Positions 52,186 to 61,339 of a DNA stretch of 64,000 nt are shown piece by piece (the stretch's first letter is position 1; every line of letters starts with the position of its first letter). The notes beneath the pieces are model-generated. The model was not told the DNA's origin, searched no databases, and saw only the letters and a list, made by a program, of their open reading frames with translations. The translations under genes and the position numbers were made by a program. The stretch is from Clostridium isatidis (GTDB taxonomy: Bacteria > Bacillota > Clostridia > Clostridiales > Clostridiaceae): assembly GCF_002285495.1 (NCBI RefSeq), contig NZ_CP016786.1, forward strand, positions 1,936,001-2,000,000. Direction: 5' to 3'.

Positions 52186-53222
52186 TATTTTTCACCTCCA
52201 TTATCATTAAACTCAATTGATACTGCATGGGCAATTCCAGGAATGCTTTCTCCCTGCTGAGTAGAAGTTGGGCTCATCAATGCCCCTGTAGAAATAAGGA
52301 GCAGCTTCTTAATTTCTTTATTTATTAATTTTCCATAAAAATATGAACAAGCTACACTAGCTGAACATCCACATCCACTACCACCTGAATTAGTACCTTG
52401 CTTTTCATCATCAAATATTAAATCTCCACAATCATAATATATATCTCTTATGTTATAACCTTGTTTTTCTAATAATTGTAAGGTTATTTCTTTACCTACT
52501 TTACCTAAATCTCCAGTTACGATGGCATCATAATATTTTTCCCCTCTTCCTGTATCCTCCAAATGTTTAACTATCGTATCAACTGCAGCTGGTGCCATAG
52601 CTGCTCCCATATTATTTGAATCCTTTATTCCATAATCTTTTACTAGGCCTGTTGTTATATGAGTTACCTCTGGGAAATTTCCTTCCTTTCCTAAGAGCAT
52701 TGCTCCTGCTCCAGTTACAGTCCATTGAGATGTAGGCTTCCTTACAGATCCATATTCTAAAGGAAATCTAAATTGCCTTTCTGAAGAACTAAAATGAGAT
52801 ACAGTTGCTGCAATTGTGTAGTCTGCAAACCCTCCATCTATCATCATTGCTGCCAAACTTAAAGATTCTGTCATTGTTGAACATGCACCAAATAAACCAA
52901 AGAAAGGTATATTAAAGTCTCTTGCTGCAAAGCAAGTAGATGTTAATTGATTTAATAAATCTCCTGCAAAAATATAATTTATATCTTCTTCCTTTAAACT
53001 AGCACTTTCTATAGCCTTAATTACTGTTTGATAAAACAATTCACTTTCAGCTTTTTCATAACTTTCTTTGCCTAAAGTATCATCTTTTACTACTTCATGA
53101 AAATATTTACCTAAAGGTCCTTCTCCTTCCTTAGGTCCTACCATTGAATATGTTGTAATGATTTTAGGAGGATTTTTCATTTTTACAGTTTGATTTCCTA
53201 TTCTTTTGGTATCACAATTCAT
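52185..53222 (-). CDS. spoVAD: Stage V sporulation protein AD
   Basis: 345 aa, thiolase-fold protein (NYIFAGDLLNQL, GLFGACSTMTESLSLAAMMI, GGSGCGCSASVACSYFYGKL). In spores SpoVAD binds dipicolinic acid on the inner membrane surface. It lies between spoVAC (15-base gap) and spoVAE (overlap). Confidence 0.95.
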   Translation of the reverse strand: MNCDTKRIGNQTVKMKNPPKIITTYSMVGPKEGEGPLGKYFHEVVKDDTLGKESYEKAESELFYQTVIKAIESASLKEEDINYIFAGDLLNQLTSTCFAARDFNIPFFGLFGACSTMTESLSLAAMMIDGGFADYTIAATVSHFSSSERQFRFPLEYGSVRKPTSQWTVTGAGAMLLGKEGNFPEVTHITTGLVKDYGIKDSNNMGAAMAPAAVDTIVKHLEDTGRGEKYYDAIVTGDLGKVGKEITLQLLEKQGYNIRDIYYDCGDLIFDDEKQGTNSGGSGCGCSASVACSYFYGKLINKEIKKLLLISTGALMSPTSTQQGESIPGIAHAVSIEFNDNGGEK

Positions 53223-53237
53223 TTTTAATCCCCTTTC

Positions 53238-53708
53238 TTAAAATCTTTGTAATAAATAATATATTATGCCCACTACTACTGAGCTTCCTATTCCATATAC
53301 TAATACTGGACCTGCTATAATAAACATTTTTGCTGCAACTCCAAATATAAATCCTTCCTTTTTAAATTCCATAGCAGGTGAAACAACTGAATTCGAAAAA
53401 CCAGTGATAGGAACTAAGGTTCCTGCACCTGCAAAAGTTGCAATTTTATCATAAACTCCAATTCCGGTTAATAGAGCCCCTAAGAACACCATAATTGCTG
53501 GAACTAGCATTTTAGTTGTTTCTTCATCAAAACCTCCATATTTAATAAGAAGCATATGTATTATTTGTCCAATTACGCATATTAACCCTCCTACCCAAAA
53601 AGCATTAATACAATTTTTGATTATTTTAGGCTTTGGTTCTGTTTCTTTAGTAATGGTTTGAAAATCTTGATAAATTTCATTTTCAGATATTTTTTTCTTT
53701 TTAGACAT
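53238..53708 (-). CDS. spoVAC: Stage V sporulation protein AC
   Basis: 156 aa. A charged N-terminal tail (about 1-45) is followed by helices with AFWVGGLICVIGQIIHMLLI and GAGTLVPITGFSNSVVSPAM. SpoVAC is the mechanosensitive-like channel subunit. Upstream, GTATT and, about 18 bases on, GAATAATA resemble a forespore (sigma-G) promoter, but the match is loose. Confidence 0.93.
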   Translation of the reverse strand: MSKKKKISENEIYQDFQTITKETEPKPKIIKNCINAFWVGGLICVIGQIIHMLLIKYGGFDEETTKMLVPAIMVFLGALLTGIGVYDKIATFAGAGTLVPITGFSNSVVSPAMEFKKEGFIFGVAAKMFIIAGPVLVYGIGSSVVVGIIYYLLQRF

Positions 53709-53792
53709 TTTTATACTTCCTTTCTAAATATGTTTAATTTTATTATTCCAAATCTTTCTCCTTATAATACTGATATTTTTTGGCAAATAAAT

Positions 53793-53824
53793 AGTCAATT
53801 GAATTTCTTTAAATCCAATTGACT
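53793..53824 (-). terminator. Hairpin between sigF and spoVAC
   Basis: AGTCAATTG (53793-53801) / CAATTGACT (53816-53824), loop 14, followed by only a loose T tract (ATTTATTT). It may partly separate the early spoIIA transcript from the later spoVA genes. Confidence 0.5.
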
Positions 53825-53888
53825 TTCAACTCAATATACTATTTATTTTTTTCATAACTTTCTCCCTATTTTCTTTCGTATCTTCAAC

Positions 53889-54644
53889 TTATTCTTCTAG
53901 TTTTTGTTTCATAATTCCAAGAACCTTCTTTTCAATTCTTGAAACCTGTACCTGACTTATACCTAACATCTTAGCTACTTGAACCTGAGTTTTATCTTTG
54001 AAATATCTTAGCATTATTATTTGTCTTGACTTCTCATCTAGACTCCGTAATGCTTCTTTTAAAGCAATTCTATTAATCATTTCACTATCATCTTCACCCT
54101 TTTCACTTAGCTTATCAATTAGAAGGACTGGTGCTCCATCATCTTGATGAATAGTATCATATAAATACTGCAGGCTGTTAACAGAATCTAAGGCAAATAA
54201 TATCTCATCTTTATCTACTCCTGAAAATTTTGATAATTCTTCAATTGTTGGTTCCCTATTTAATTTTTTAGTTAATTTTTCTTTGTCAAAATGAAGCTTT
54301 CTAGCTAAAGTCTTAACATTTCTGCTTACTTTAATTATTCCATCATCTCTAATAAATCTTTTTATTTCACCAACTATCATTGGTACGGCATAAGTTGAAA
54401 ATTTTACGTTAAATCTTCCTTCGAAGTTATTTATAGCCTTTACTAATCCTATAGAACCTATTTGAAATATATCTTCATAATCATATCCTCTATTAAGAAA
54501 CTTTTTACTTATAGATGCCACTAAAGGAAGATTCATTTCTATTACTTTATTCATTGCATCTTGATCGCCTGCTTTAGCTAAGGGTATCAACTTTGAATTA
54601 TCATCATAATTGTACGCCTCTTTCCTTATAGTTCCATTTTCCAT
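53889..54644 (-). CDS. sigF: Forespore sigma factor F
   Basis: 251 aa from ATG 54644 (AGGTGA upstream; the GTG at 54653 directly abuts the spoIIAB stop). Region 2 contains NRGYDYEDIFQIGSIGLVKA and FSTYAVPMIVGEIKRFIRDDG; region 4 contains DEKSRQIIMLRYFKDKTQVQVAKMLGISQVQVSRIEKK. It is the first compartment-specific sigma factor, held by SpoIIAB until septation. Confidence 0.96.
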   Translation of the reverse strand: MENGTIRKEAYNYDDNSKLIPLAKAGDQDAMNKVIEMNLPLVASISKKFLNRGYDYEDIFQIGSIGLVKAINNFEGRFNVKFSTYAVPMIVGEIKRFIRDDGIIKVSRNVKTLARKLHFDKEKLTKKLNREPTIEELSKFSGVDKDEILFALDSVNSLQYLYDTIHQDDGAPVLLIDKLSEKGEDDSEMINRIALKEALRSLDEKSRQIIMLRYFKDKTQVQVAKMLGISQVQVSRIEKKVLGIMKQKLEE

Positions 54645-54653
54645 ATACTTCAC

Positions 54654-55085
54654 CTAACTTACTGAGTTGAATTTCTTCTTCATTACAACTTTAGTACCTT
54701 TACCTTCTTTACTTTCTACTTCTAAGCTATCCATAAATGTTTCCATAACAGTAAACCCCATACCAGACCTCTCTAATTCTGGCTTAGATGTATAAAGTGG
54801 TTCCATAGCCTTCTTTACGTCCTTTATTCCCACTCCAAAATCTTCTACTATTATAGTTACTTCATTCCCGCTTATAGTAGCTTCTATTCTAATTATGTCC
54901 TCTTTTCTATTTTCATAACCATGAATTATAGAATTTGTTACTGCTTCAGATACTGCTGTCTTCACATCCGATAATTCCTCAATTGTAGGGTCTAATTGGG
55001 ATACAAATGCTGCAATTGCAACCCTTGCAAATCCTTCATTTTGGGATTTGCTCATTAATTCTATACAAACTCTATTATCTACCAT
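54654..55085 (-). CDS. spoIIAB: Anti-sigma F factor SpoIIAB
   Basis: 143 aa GHKL kinase: N-box AVSEAVTNSIIHGYE, G1 VEDFGVGIKD, G2 SGMGFTVMETFMD. It binds and inhibits sigma-F and phosphorylates SpoIIAA. GGAGGGG precedes the ATG; its stop abuts the sigF start. Confidence 0.96.
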   Translation of the reverse strand: MVDNRVCIELMSKSQNEGFARVAIAAFVSQLDPTIEELSDVKTAVSEAVTNSIIHGYENRKEDIIRIEATISGNEVTIIVEDFGVGIKDVKKAMEPLYTSKPELERSGMGFTVMETFMDSLEVESKEGKGTKVVMKKKFNSVS

Positions 55086-55100
55086 ATTTAAACCCCTCCA

Positions 55101-55436
55101 TTATATACTCTTAATCGCTTCATCTAAACTTTTATGCATATTAATTATTTTATACATACCTGATAATTCAAAAACTTTTCCAACACTTTTATTTATTTCT
55201 GTAACACAGATCTTACCATTTCTATTCTGCATTTTCTTATATCTTCCTATTACTACACCTATTCCAGAGCTATCCATAAAAGTTACCCCTTTAAAATTTA
55301 GTATAACTTTTTTTATATTATCCCTATCAATTCTATCATCTATCTTTACACGTACCTCTTCAGCACTATGATGATCAAGCTCCCCCATTAACGTAACAAT
55401 TAATTTGTCTTCATATTTATCAAACTTAAGATACAT
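55101..55436 (-). CDS. spoIIAA: Anti-anti-sigma factor SpoIIAA
   Basis: 111 aa STAS protein; VTFMDSSGIGVVIGRYK carries the phosphorylated Ser57. Dephosphorylated SpoIIAA frees sigma-F from SpoIIAB. First gene of the spoIIA operon, 15 bases before spoIIAB. Confidence 0.95.
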   Translation of the reverse strand: MYLKFDKYEDKLIVTLMGELDHHSAEEVRVKIDDRIDRDNIKKVILNFKGVTFMDSSGIGVVIGRYKKMQNRNGKICVTEINKSVGKVFELSGMYKIINMHKSLDEAIKSI

Positions 55437-55484
55437 ATAAACTGCCCTAAGTTTATGCTACCTAGAGCTTACACCTCCCTCAAC

Positions 55485-55512
55485 TTATTCCCTTCTTTTT
55501 CCATAATTCTAA
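55485..55512 (-). promoter_or_regulatory. Possible sigma-H promoter of spoIIA
   Basis: On the minus strand TTAGAATTA (55504-55512) and AGGGAATAA (55485-55493) resemble sigma-H -35 and -10 elements, but the spacer is 10 rather than 11-12. spoIIA is sigma-H driven in Bacillus; the match is suggestive only. Confidence 0.35.
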
Positions 55513-55616
55513 CATATTATTTTATGCTTAGTCAAATAATTTATTCCATTTTTATGTAATTTATGTGATTAATTGTTTAAGTAACTTAAAATACAAACTA
55601 AAATTTAATTTGCTAT

Positions 55617-55648
55617 AAAAAAATTGCAAGCTTGTTTAGAGCTTGCAA
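55617..55648 (-). terminator. Terminator after the Lon-like gene
   Basis: TTGCAAGCT / AGCTTGCAA (55624-55632 and 55640-55648) followed by TTTTTTT on the minus strand. A weaker hairpin AAAGAT/ATCTTT lies at 55692-55711. Confidence 0.88.
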
Positions 55649-55713
55649 ATAATCTAAATTGCCCATTGTCCTCTCTCAATTACTACTTATAAAGATTGCT
55701 CGCGATCTTTCTG

Positions 55714-58023
55714 TTATATATTTAGCTTGTCTTCTTTTACCCTCTTATATCTGTCAATTTCAAATTTTATCTTTTTATAAAACTCTTCTAAAGTTTCTCC
55801 ATCATTAAGAATCAGTGTTTCTATAGCATCTTCTAAGGTATTCATTACATAAATATGGAACTCTCCCTTTTCGACTGCATTCTCAATTTCTGGATCTAAT
55901 ATCAAATCATCCTTATTCAAATCTGGTATTAGCACACCTTTGTCCTGTACTGTATCAATATATTTGCACATTCTAAAAAATCCTTCTATTTTTTCATTTA
56001 CTCCACCAATAGGCTGAACTTCTCCTAACTGATTAACAGAACCTGTAACTGCTATATTCTGTTTTATAGGTCTTTTGCTTAAAGCTGATAATATGCAGAT
56101 AACTTCTGCAATTGATGCACTATCTCCATCTATTAACCCGTAAGTTTGTTCAAAACTTAAATAAAAATCTACCGGTAATTCCTCATAAGGACTAATTAAA
56201 TTATTTAATAGGCCCTTTAATATACTAACTGACTTTTCATGAATTTTACCGCTTAATTTATTTTCTTTTTGTATATCTATTATCCTACCATTACCGCTTT
56301 GAGCAACACAGGTTATTCTCATTGGTTTTCCAAAAGAGTAATAACCAGTATCTATAACAGCAAGTGCATTAATTACCCCAACTTTTTCTTCCTTTACTGA
56401 AATTAATATTTTATTTTCCTTAAACAATTTATCATATTCTTCCTCTATTAACTCCCTTTCATAAACAGTTTCTATTATATCTTTTCTTTCAATCATTGCT
56501 GCTTTTCTATTTTTAGCTCTATCATTAGCTAGTAAAATTAATTTCTCTATTTCCCTTTCTTCAATATTTATCTTTCTCCTATTATTGGCTCTTCTAGCTA
56601 AATACTTTATAACTTCACTTAATGCCTCTTTTGAAAGAATGTTTAAAGAATTTTCCTTAACTACCTTATTTGCTAAAGTTATTATATATTCCTGTGTTTC
56701 TTTATTTAATTCAATTATAGACTTAAATTCAGCTCTCAAAGGAAATAATCTTCTAAAATCTTCATCTAAATTATATAAAATATCATAAGTTTCTTGATCT
56801 CCTATCAAAATGACCTTTAGCTTTATAGGAATAGGTTCAGGTTTCAAACTATTAATTGAAATTAGTTCTACATAGGATTTTGAAACATCAAAATTGACTT
56901 TACTAGTTAATAATGCTTTTTTAAGCTGAAAGTATGCATTATAATTGTTAACTAAAGAATTCATCCTAATTATTAAACATCCACTATTTGCTCTTAAAAT
57001 ACTTCCTGAATTTATGAGTGAAATATCTGTTGAATATATCCCATTATTATTTTCATACTCAATAAAACCTATAAGATTATTAACACTTGGATCTTCTTCA
57101 TATATTACAGGTGGATTTAATACTAAACTATTATCAACAAGCAAATGAATATAATTTTTATGAATTATCTTATATAACTCCTCCTCATCTTCATCCACAT
57201 CAATATTGTAACAATCAATAATTTTCCTTTCTATAACTAAAAAAAGCCTTTCTAAAAACTCATAAGCATTATCATCATCAATAAATTCCAACAATGCTTC
57301 ATCTTTATATACTTCCATCTGATTTGATATATAATCAGTATATAGTTCCTTTAATTTTTTCATGGATATAGCTTCAATTTCTTTTAATTTTAATAAGATG
57401 TGTTCGGCTTTTTTCTTTAATTTATTTGCTTTTACCACTATTTCTTCTTTTCTTGTATTACTTAAATCATCATATTGTTTCTCTGTAATTATTTTCCCAT
57501 CCACTAAAGGAATAAAGGCGAAGCCCTTGTTAGTAAATTTAACCTCAAAATTTTCTATTCTGGCACTTTCTATTAATTCATTAATATAATCACTTCTTTT
57601 ATTTTGAATTTCATCTATTAAATCTTCTTTTCTATTATCTGATGATGAATTATAAAAGTCTTCTACAATTTCTAAATAATGATTTTTTATTTCTTCTACT
57701 ACCTTAATTAATTTTTTTCCATTGCCATTCTTAACAAATAATACTTCTGGCTTTTTGGAATCCTCATAAATTACATAACAAATATCCTTTGGAGGTTCAA
57801 GATATTTGTACTGATCCTCAATATATTTCTTTAATTCATTTATCTTCTCTTTTGAGAATGTATCTATCAAATAAAGATTATAGCCTTCCTTATCAATGTT
57901 GAGAGCTCTAGCTATCTTTTTATATTCAGTTTCAAATATATTAACACTTTTAGAGTTATCATTTTCAATATAGCCAAAATTAAAATTATATTTTACTTCA
58001 TTTATTCTCAATTCTTTTTTCAT
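55714..58023 (-). CDS. Lon-family protease with degenerate AAA module (AAA_32 + Lon_C)
   Basis: 769 aa from ATG 58023 (an in-frame TTG 30 bases upstream is less well placed). The C-terminal Lon protease domain is intact: Ser635 in LIDGDSASIAEV and Lys678 in GGVNEKIEGF, 43 residues apart as in classical Lon. The N-terminal AAA_32-type region keeps the family frame, but where relatives have a P-loop after GYNL-FV it reads GYNLYLIDTFSKEKINE (about 48-62), without GxxxxGK. The Walker-B position reads GCLIIRMNS, without Asp-Glu. It is probably an ATP-independent or ATP-binding-deficient peptidase like the LonC group. It lies upstream of spoIIA in the same direction. Confidence 0.82.
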   Translation of the reverse strand: MKKELRINEVKYNFNFGYIENDNSKSVNIFETEYKKIARALNIDKEGYNLYLIDTFSKEKINELKKYIEDQYKYLEPPKDICYVIYEDSKKPEVLFVKNGNGKKLIKVVEEIKNHYLEIVEDFYNSSSDNRKEDLIDEIQNKRSDYINELIESARIENFEVKFTNKGFAFIPLVDGKIITEKQYDDLSNTRKEEIVVKANKLKKKAEHILLKLKEIEAISMKKLKELYTDYISNQMEVYKDEALLEFIDDDNAYEFLERLFLVIERKIIDCYNIDVDEDEEELYKIIHKNYIHLLVDNSLVLNPPVIYEEDPSVNNLIGFIEYENNNGIYSTDISLINSGSILRANSGCLIIRMNSLVNNYNAYFQLKKALLTSKVNFDVSKSYVELISINSLKPEPIPIKLKVILIGDQETYDILYNLDEDFRRLFPLRAEFKSIIELNKETQEYIITLANKVVKENSLNILSKEALSEVIKYLARRANNRRKINIEEREIEKLILLANDRAKNRKAAMIERKDIIETVYERELIEEEYDKLFKENKILISVKEEKVGVINALAVIDTGYYSFGKPMRITCVAQSGNGRIIDIQKENKLSGKIHEKSVSILKGLLNNLISPYEELPVDFYLSFEQTYGLIDGDSASIAEVICILSALSKRPIKQNIAVTGSVNQLGEVQPIGGVNEKIEGFFRMCKYIDTVQDKGVLIPDLNKDDLILDPEIENAVEKGEFHIYVMNTLEDAIETLILNDGETLEEFYKKIKFEIDRYKRVKEDKLNI

Positions 58024-58166
58024 AAATTTCCACTCTATAATTTGCCTAAGCAATTATTAAAAAGCAGTTCCCTCCTTTTTATTGTTTATTATATAAATAT
58101 TCTAATGGTGGAGATTTAGGGAATATTTTTTCAATAAAAAGAATTATTATTTAATTTTCACAAAAT

Positions 58167-58193
58167 AAAAAAGATTGCAGAGCAATCTTTTTT
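58167..58193 (-). terminator. Terminator after the flavodiiron gene
   Basis: 12-bp perfect stem AAAAAAGATTGC (58167-58178) / GCAATCTTTTTT (58182-58193), loop AGA. Confidence 0.9.
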
Positions 58194-58207
58194 CACTCAG
58201 CAATCTT

Positions 58208-59377
58208 CTACAGCAATTCAATAAATTTATCTACAGCTTCTTCTGCCTTTTTTAATTCCTCTTCTGAAGGAACAAAACAGAATGATATACCTGGATCTAT
58301 AGTTTTAAATTTTAATTCTTTAAGTCTAGATGAAAGCATCTTTACACCTTCTCCTGACCACCCATATGAACCAAAGGCTAAGGCAGCCTTTCCTCTATTA
58401 GTAATAGGATTGATTAAAGATAATAAGTCCCAAGATGGTTTTACAGCATCTTGATTTATTGTTGGTGAACCAATCATTATACCTTTTGCAGTTTCTATCT
58501 TTTTAACACTTTCACTTAAAGGTATTTCTGTTATTTCTGTTACATCTACCTTAAATCCTTTTTCTTCTAACTTACCCTTTAAGAATTTAGCCATAAATTC
58601 TGTATTACCATAAGCTGAAATATAGAATATTTCTACTTTTTTATTATCAACTTTTTCTTCAGTAGCCCATTCTTTATATAAATTAAGAATATGGTCAATA
58701 TTATTCATATGTACAGGTCCATGGCTTGGAGCAATTATATCAAAATTTAATCCCTCTATTTTATTTAATCCCATTAATACAAATTTTTTGAATGGTCCCA
58801 TTATACAATCAAAATAATATTTCATTTCTACAAAGTACTCATCATTTAAACTTCCTGTAATTGAACCTTCTGGGCAGTAATGAGAACCTGTAAAATCACA
58901 AGTAAATAAAAGGTTTCTTTCTTCTACATAAGTAAACATTGTATCTGGCCAATGTAAATTTGGTGCTTGAATAAATTTAAGAGTTGTTTTTCCTAATTTT
59001 ATCTCACTTTTTGCTTCTTCTCCATTAAAATCCTTATTTAAGATATTCTTTAAGTAATTTAATGCCGCTCTTGTACCAACAACCTTTGCCTTAGGATACT
59101 TTTCAATTAATTTTATTAATGATCCACTATGATCTAATTCTGTATGTTGTACAATTATATAATCTACTTCCCTTTCTCCTATAACAGATGTAATGTTATT
59201 AACAAACTCTTCATGAAAACCAGTTTTTACACTATCAATTACTGCTATTTTTTCATCATCTATTAGATATGAATTATAAGTAGTTCCCTTTTTTGTTTCC
59301 ATTATTATATCAAATACTCTTAATGCAGGATCCTTAACTCCAATCCAATAAATATTCTCTTTTATTAGTTCCACCAT
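58208..59377 (-). CDS. Flavodiiron protein (FprA/rubredoxin:oxygen oxidoreductase type)
   Basis: 389 aa. A metallo-beta-lactamase-like diiron domain (1-245) has ligands His78, Glu80, Asp82, His83 (QHTELDHSG), His142, Asp161 and His219. A flavodoxin domain follows (about 248-389), with ISAYGNTEFMA as the FMN phosphate loop. All diiron ligands are present. It reduces O2 to water (and in some members NO to N2O) with electrons from rubredoxin. No rubredoxin gene is adjacent. GGAGG precedes the ATG. Confidence 0.95.
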   Translation of the reverse strand: MVELIKENIYWIGVKDPALRVFDIIMETKKGTTYNSYLIDDEKIAVIDSVKTGFHEEFVNNITSVIGEREVDYIIVQHTELDHSGSLIKLIEKYPKAKVVGTRAALNYLKNILNKDFNGEEAKSEIKLGKTTLKFIQAPNLHWPDTMFTYVEERNLLFTCDFTGSHYCPEGSITGSLNDEYFVEMKYYFDCIMGPFKKFVLMGLNKIEGLNFDIIAPSHGPVHMNNIDHILNLYKEWATEEKVDNKKVEIFYISAYGNTEFMAKFLKGKLEEKGFKVDVTEITEIPLSESVKKIETAKGIMIGSPTINQDAVKPSWDLLSLINPITNRGKAALAFGSYGWSGEGVKMLSSRLKELKFKTIDPGISFCFVPSEEELKKAEEAVDKFIELL

Positions 59378-59489
59378 ATCTCTTCCTCCAAATTACATAT
59401 AATATCGCATACCTATTAATAATTTACCACAAAGCTTTTCCACAGACAATCATAATTTCAAAAGCCCTTGTATTAACTAACATCAATTA

Positions 59490-60845
59490 TTAATTTTTAA
59501 ATGAATGAACCGGAGCTGGTATTCTTCCACCTCTCTCAATAAATAAATTAGAAGAATTATTATTAATCTTCATTACTGGTGCTCGACCTAGTAATCCTCC
59601 GAATTCCACCATATCCCCAACCTTACATCCAGGCGCTGGTATTATTCTAACAGCAGTTGTTTTATTATTTATCATACCAATTGCAGCCTCATCTGCTATC
59701 ATTGCTGCAATAGTTTCTGCTGATGTATCTCCAGGTACCGCGATCATATCTAATCCAACCGAACAAATAGCAGTCATTGCTTCTAGTTTTTCTAAATTTA
59801 AAGCTCCCTTTAATACTGCATCTATCATACCTGCATCTTCTGAAACTGGAATAAAAGCTCCACTCAATCCTCCAACATGGCTACATGCCATAATTCCACC
59901 TTTTTTAACTGCATCATTTAATAAAGCTAAAGCAGCAGTTGTTCCATGGGTTCCTACAGATTCTAATCCCATTTCTTCAAGTATATGAGCCACAGAATCA
60001 CCAATAGCTGGTGTTGGTGCTAAGGATAAATCAACAATTCCAAAAGGTACATCAAGCCTTTTTGACGCTTCTTTAGCTACTAATTGACCCATTCTAGTGA
60101 TCTTAAAAGCAGTTTTCTTAATAGTTTCAGCAACTACATCAAAAGGTTCTCCTTTTACCTTTTGTAATGCCCTTTGAACAACTCCAGGACCACTTACTCC
60201 AACATTTATTATCTTATCTGCTTCTCCTACCCCATGAAATGCACCTGCCATAAATGGATTGTCTTCTACTGCATTGCAAAATACAACTAACTTGGCACAG
60301 CCAAAACCTTTAGCCTCTTTTGATAACTCTGCAGTATTTTTTATTATTTGTCCCATTTCTTTTACTGCATCCATATTTATACCTGTTCTTGTAGAACCAA
60401 TATTTACAGAAGCGCAAACCTTTCTAGTTTTTGAAAGAGCCTCTGGAATTGATTTAATTAATATCTTATCCCCTTTTGTATATCCTTTTTGAACTAAAGC
60501 AGAAAATCCACCTATAAAATCTATTCCTAAATGCTCTGCGGCTTTATCTAAAATTTCAGCAAATTTAACATAGCTTTCTTCGTTTGTAGCTCCTGCTATT
60601 ATTGAAATTGGAGTTACAGAAACTCTCTTATTAACTATAGGTATACCAAATTCATTTTCTATTTCTTTACCTGCTCTTACTAAATCTTTTGCAGATGAAG
60701 TTATTTTATTATAAATCTTTTCTCTAGCCTTATCTCCATTTGAATCAATGCAGTCTAATAAAGAAATTCCCATAGTGATAGTTCTAATATCTAAATTCTC
60801 TTCATCTATCATTTTTATTGTTTCCAAAATATTATTAGTATTCAT
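59490..60845 (-). CDS. PFL-like family protein (UPF0210)
   Basis: 451 aa, full length for UPF0210 (ITMGISLLDCIDSNGD at the N-terminus; IGSTRTGINMDAV; VGTHGTTAALALL; ACSHVGGLSGAFIPVSEDAGM). The fold relates to the glycyl-radical/PFL-like barrel, but I see no glycyl-radical motif, so it is not a pyruvate formate-lyase. Function unknown. It is paired with the ACT-domain gene 20 bases upstream, a conserved pairing in Firmicutes. Confidence 0.9.
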   Translation of the reverse strand: MNTNNILETIKMIDEENLDIRTITMGISLLDCIDSNGDKAREKIYNKITSSAKDLVRAGKEIENEFGIPIVNKRVSVTPISIIAGATNEESYVKFAEILDKAAEHLGIDFIGGFSALVQKGYTKGDKILIKSIPEALSKTRKVCASVNIGSTRTGINMDAVKEMGQIIKNTAELSKEAKGFGCAKLVVFCNAVEDNPFMAGAFHGVGEADKIINVGVSGPGVVQRALQKVKGEPFDVVAETIKKTAFKITRMGQLVAKEASKRLDVPFGIVDLSLAPTPAIGDSVAHILEEMGLESVGTHGTTAALALLNDAVKKGGIMACSHVGGLSGAFIPVSEDAGMIDAVLKGALNLEKLEAMTAICSVGLDMIAVPGDTSAETIAAMIADEAAIGMINNKTTAVRIIPAPGCKVGDMVEFGGLLGRAPVMKINNNSSNLFIERGGRIPAPVHSFKN

Positions 60846-60865
60846 ATTTATCCTCCAACCATCTA

Positions 60866-61135
60866 TTATAAACTGTGCATTGAATTAAAGATTTCTTCTC
60901 TCTGTATTTTTACCTCTACTCCTAACTCTTTTCCCTTTGAAATTAAGCCTTCTTTTACTATATCAAAACTGCTATTAGCTTTTTCAAAATCAAGCATCAT
61001 AATCATAGTAAAATATTCCTTCATTATAGTTTGGTTCACATCTAAAATATTGATATTAAATTTTACTAATTCACTGCTAATACCTGCAATAATTCCTACC
61101 TTATCTCTTCCTATTACAGTTAAAATTCCTTTCAT
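60866..61135 (-). CDS. ACT domain protein (UPF0237)
   Basis: 89-aa single ACT domain: MKGILTVIGRDKVGIIAGIS and ILDVNQTIMKEYFTMIMMLD. A small ligand-binding regulator, probably of the UPF0210 partner; the ligand is unknown. AGGTGAA precedes the ATG. Confidence 0.9.
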   Translation of the reverse strand: MKGILTVIGRDKVGIIAGISSELVKFNINILDVNQTIMKEYFTMIMMLDFEKANSSFDIVKEGLISKGKELGVEVKIQREEIFNSMHSL

Positions 61136-61272
61136 TTTTATTCACCTCAAACTTTATTTTAACAATTTAATCTACTAAATTTTTACTTTTTATTTTATTA
61201 TCTTCGTATATATTTGTCAATTAAAACTGTTCTCTTTCTTAATAAATATATAACCTTTAATAAAATTAACAA

Positions 61273-61311
61273 AAAAGACATCTTGCAATAAATTTTGCAA
61301 AATATCTTATT
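61273..61311 (-). terminator. Terminator after the Crp/Fnr gene
   Basis: On the minus strand AAGATATTTTGCAA pairs with TTGCAAGATGTCTT (two mismatches), followed by TTTTTT. Confidence 0.8.
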
Positions 61312-61339
61312 CTTTAATAATTGCTAACAATTTATTCTG

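Noticed and set aside
59490..60845. Pyruvate formate-lyase
   Set aside because: The family label is PFL-like, but there is no glycyl-radical RVxGY-type motif and no activase gene; it fits UPF0210.
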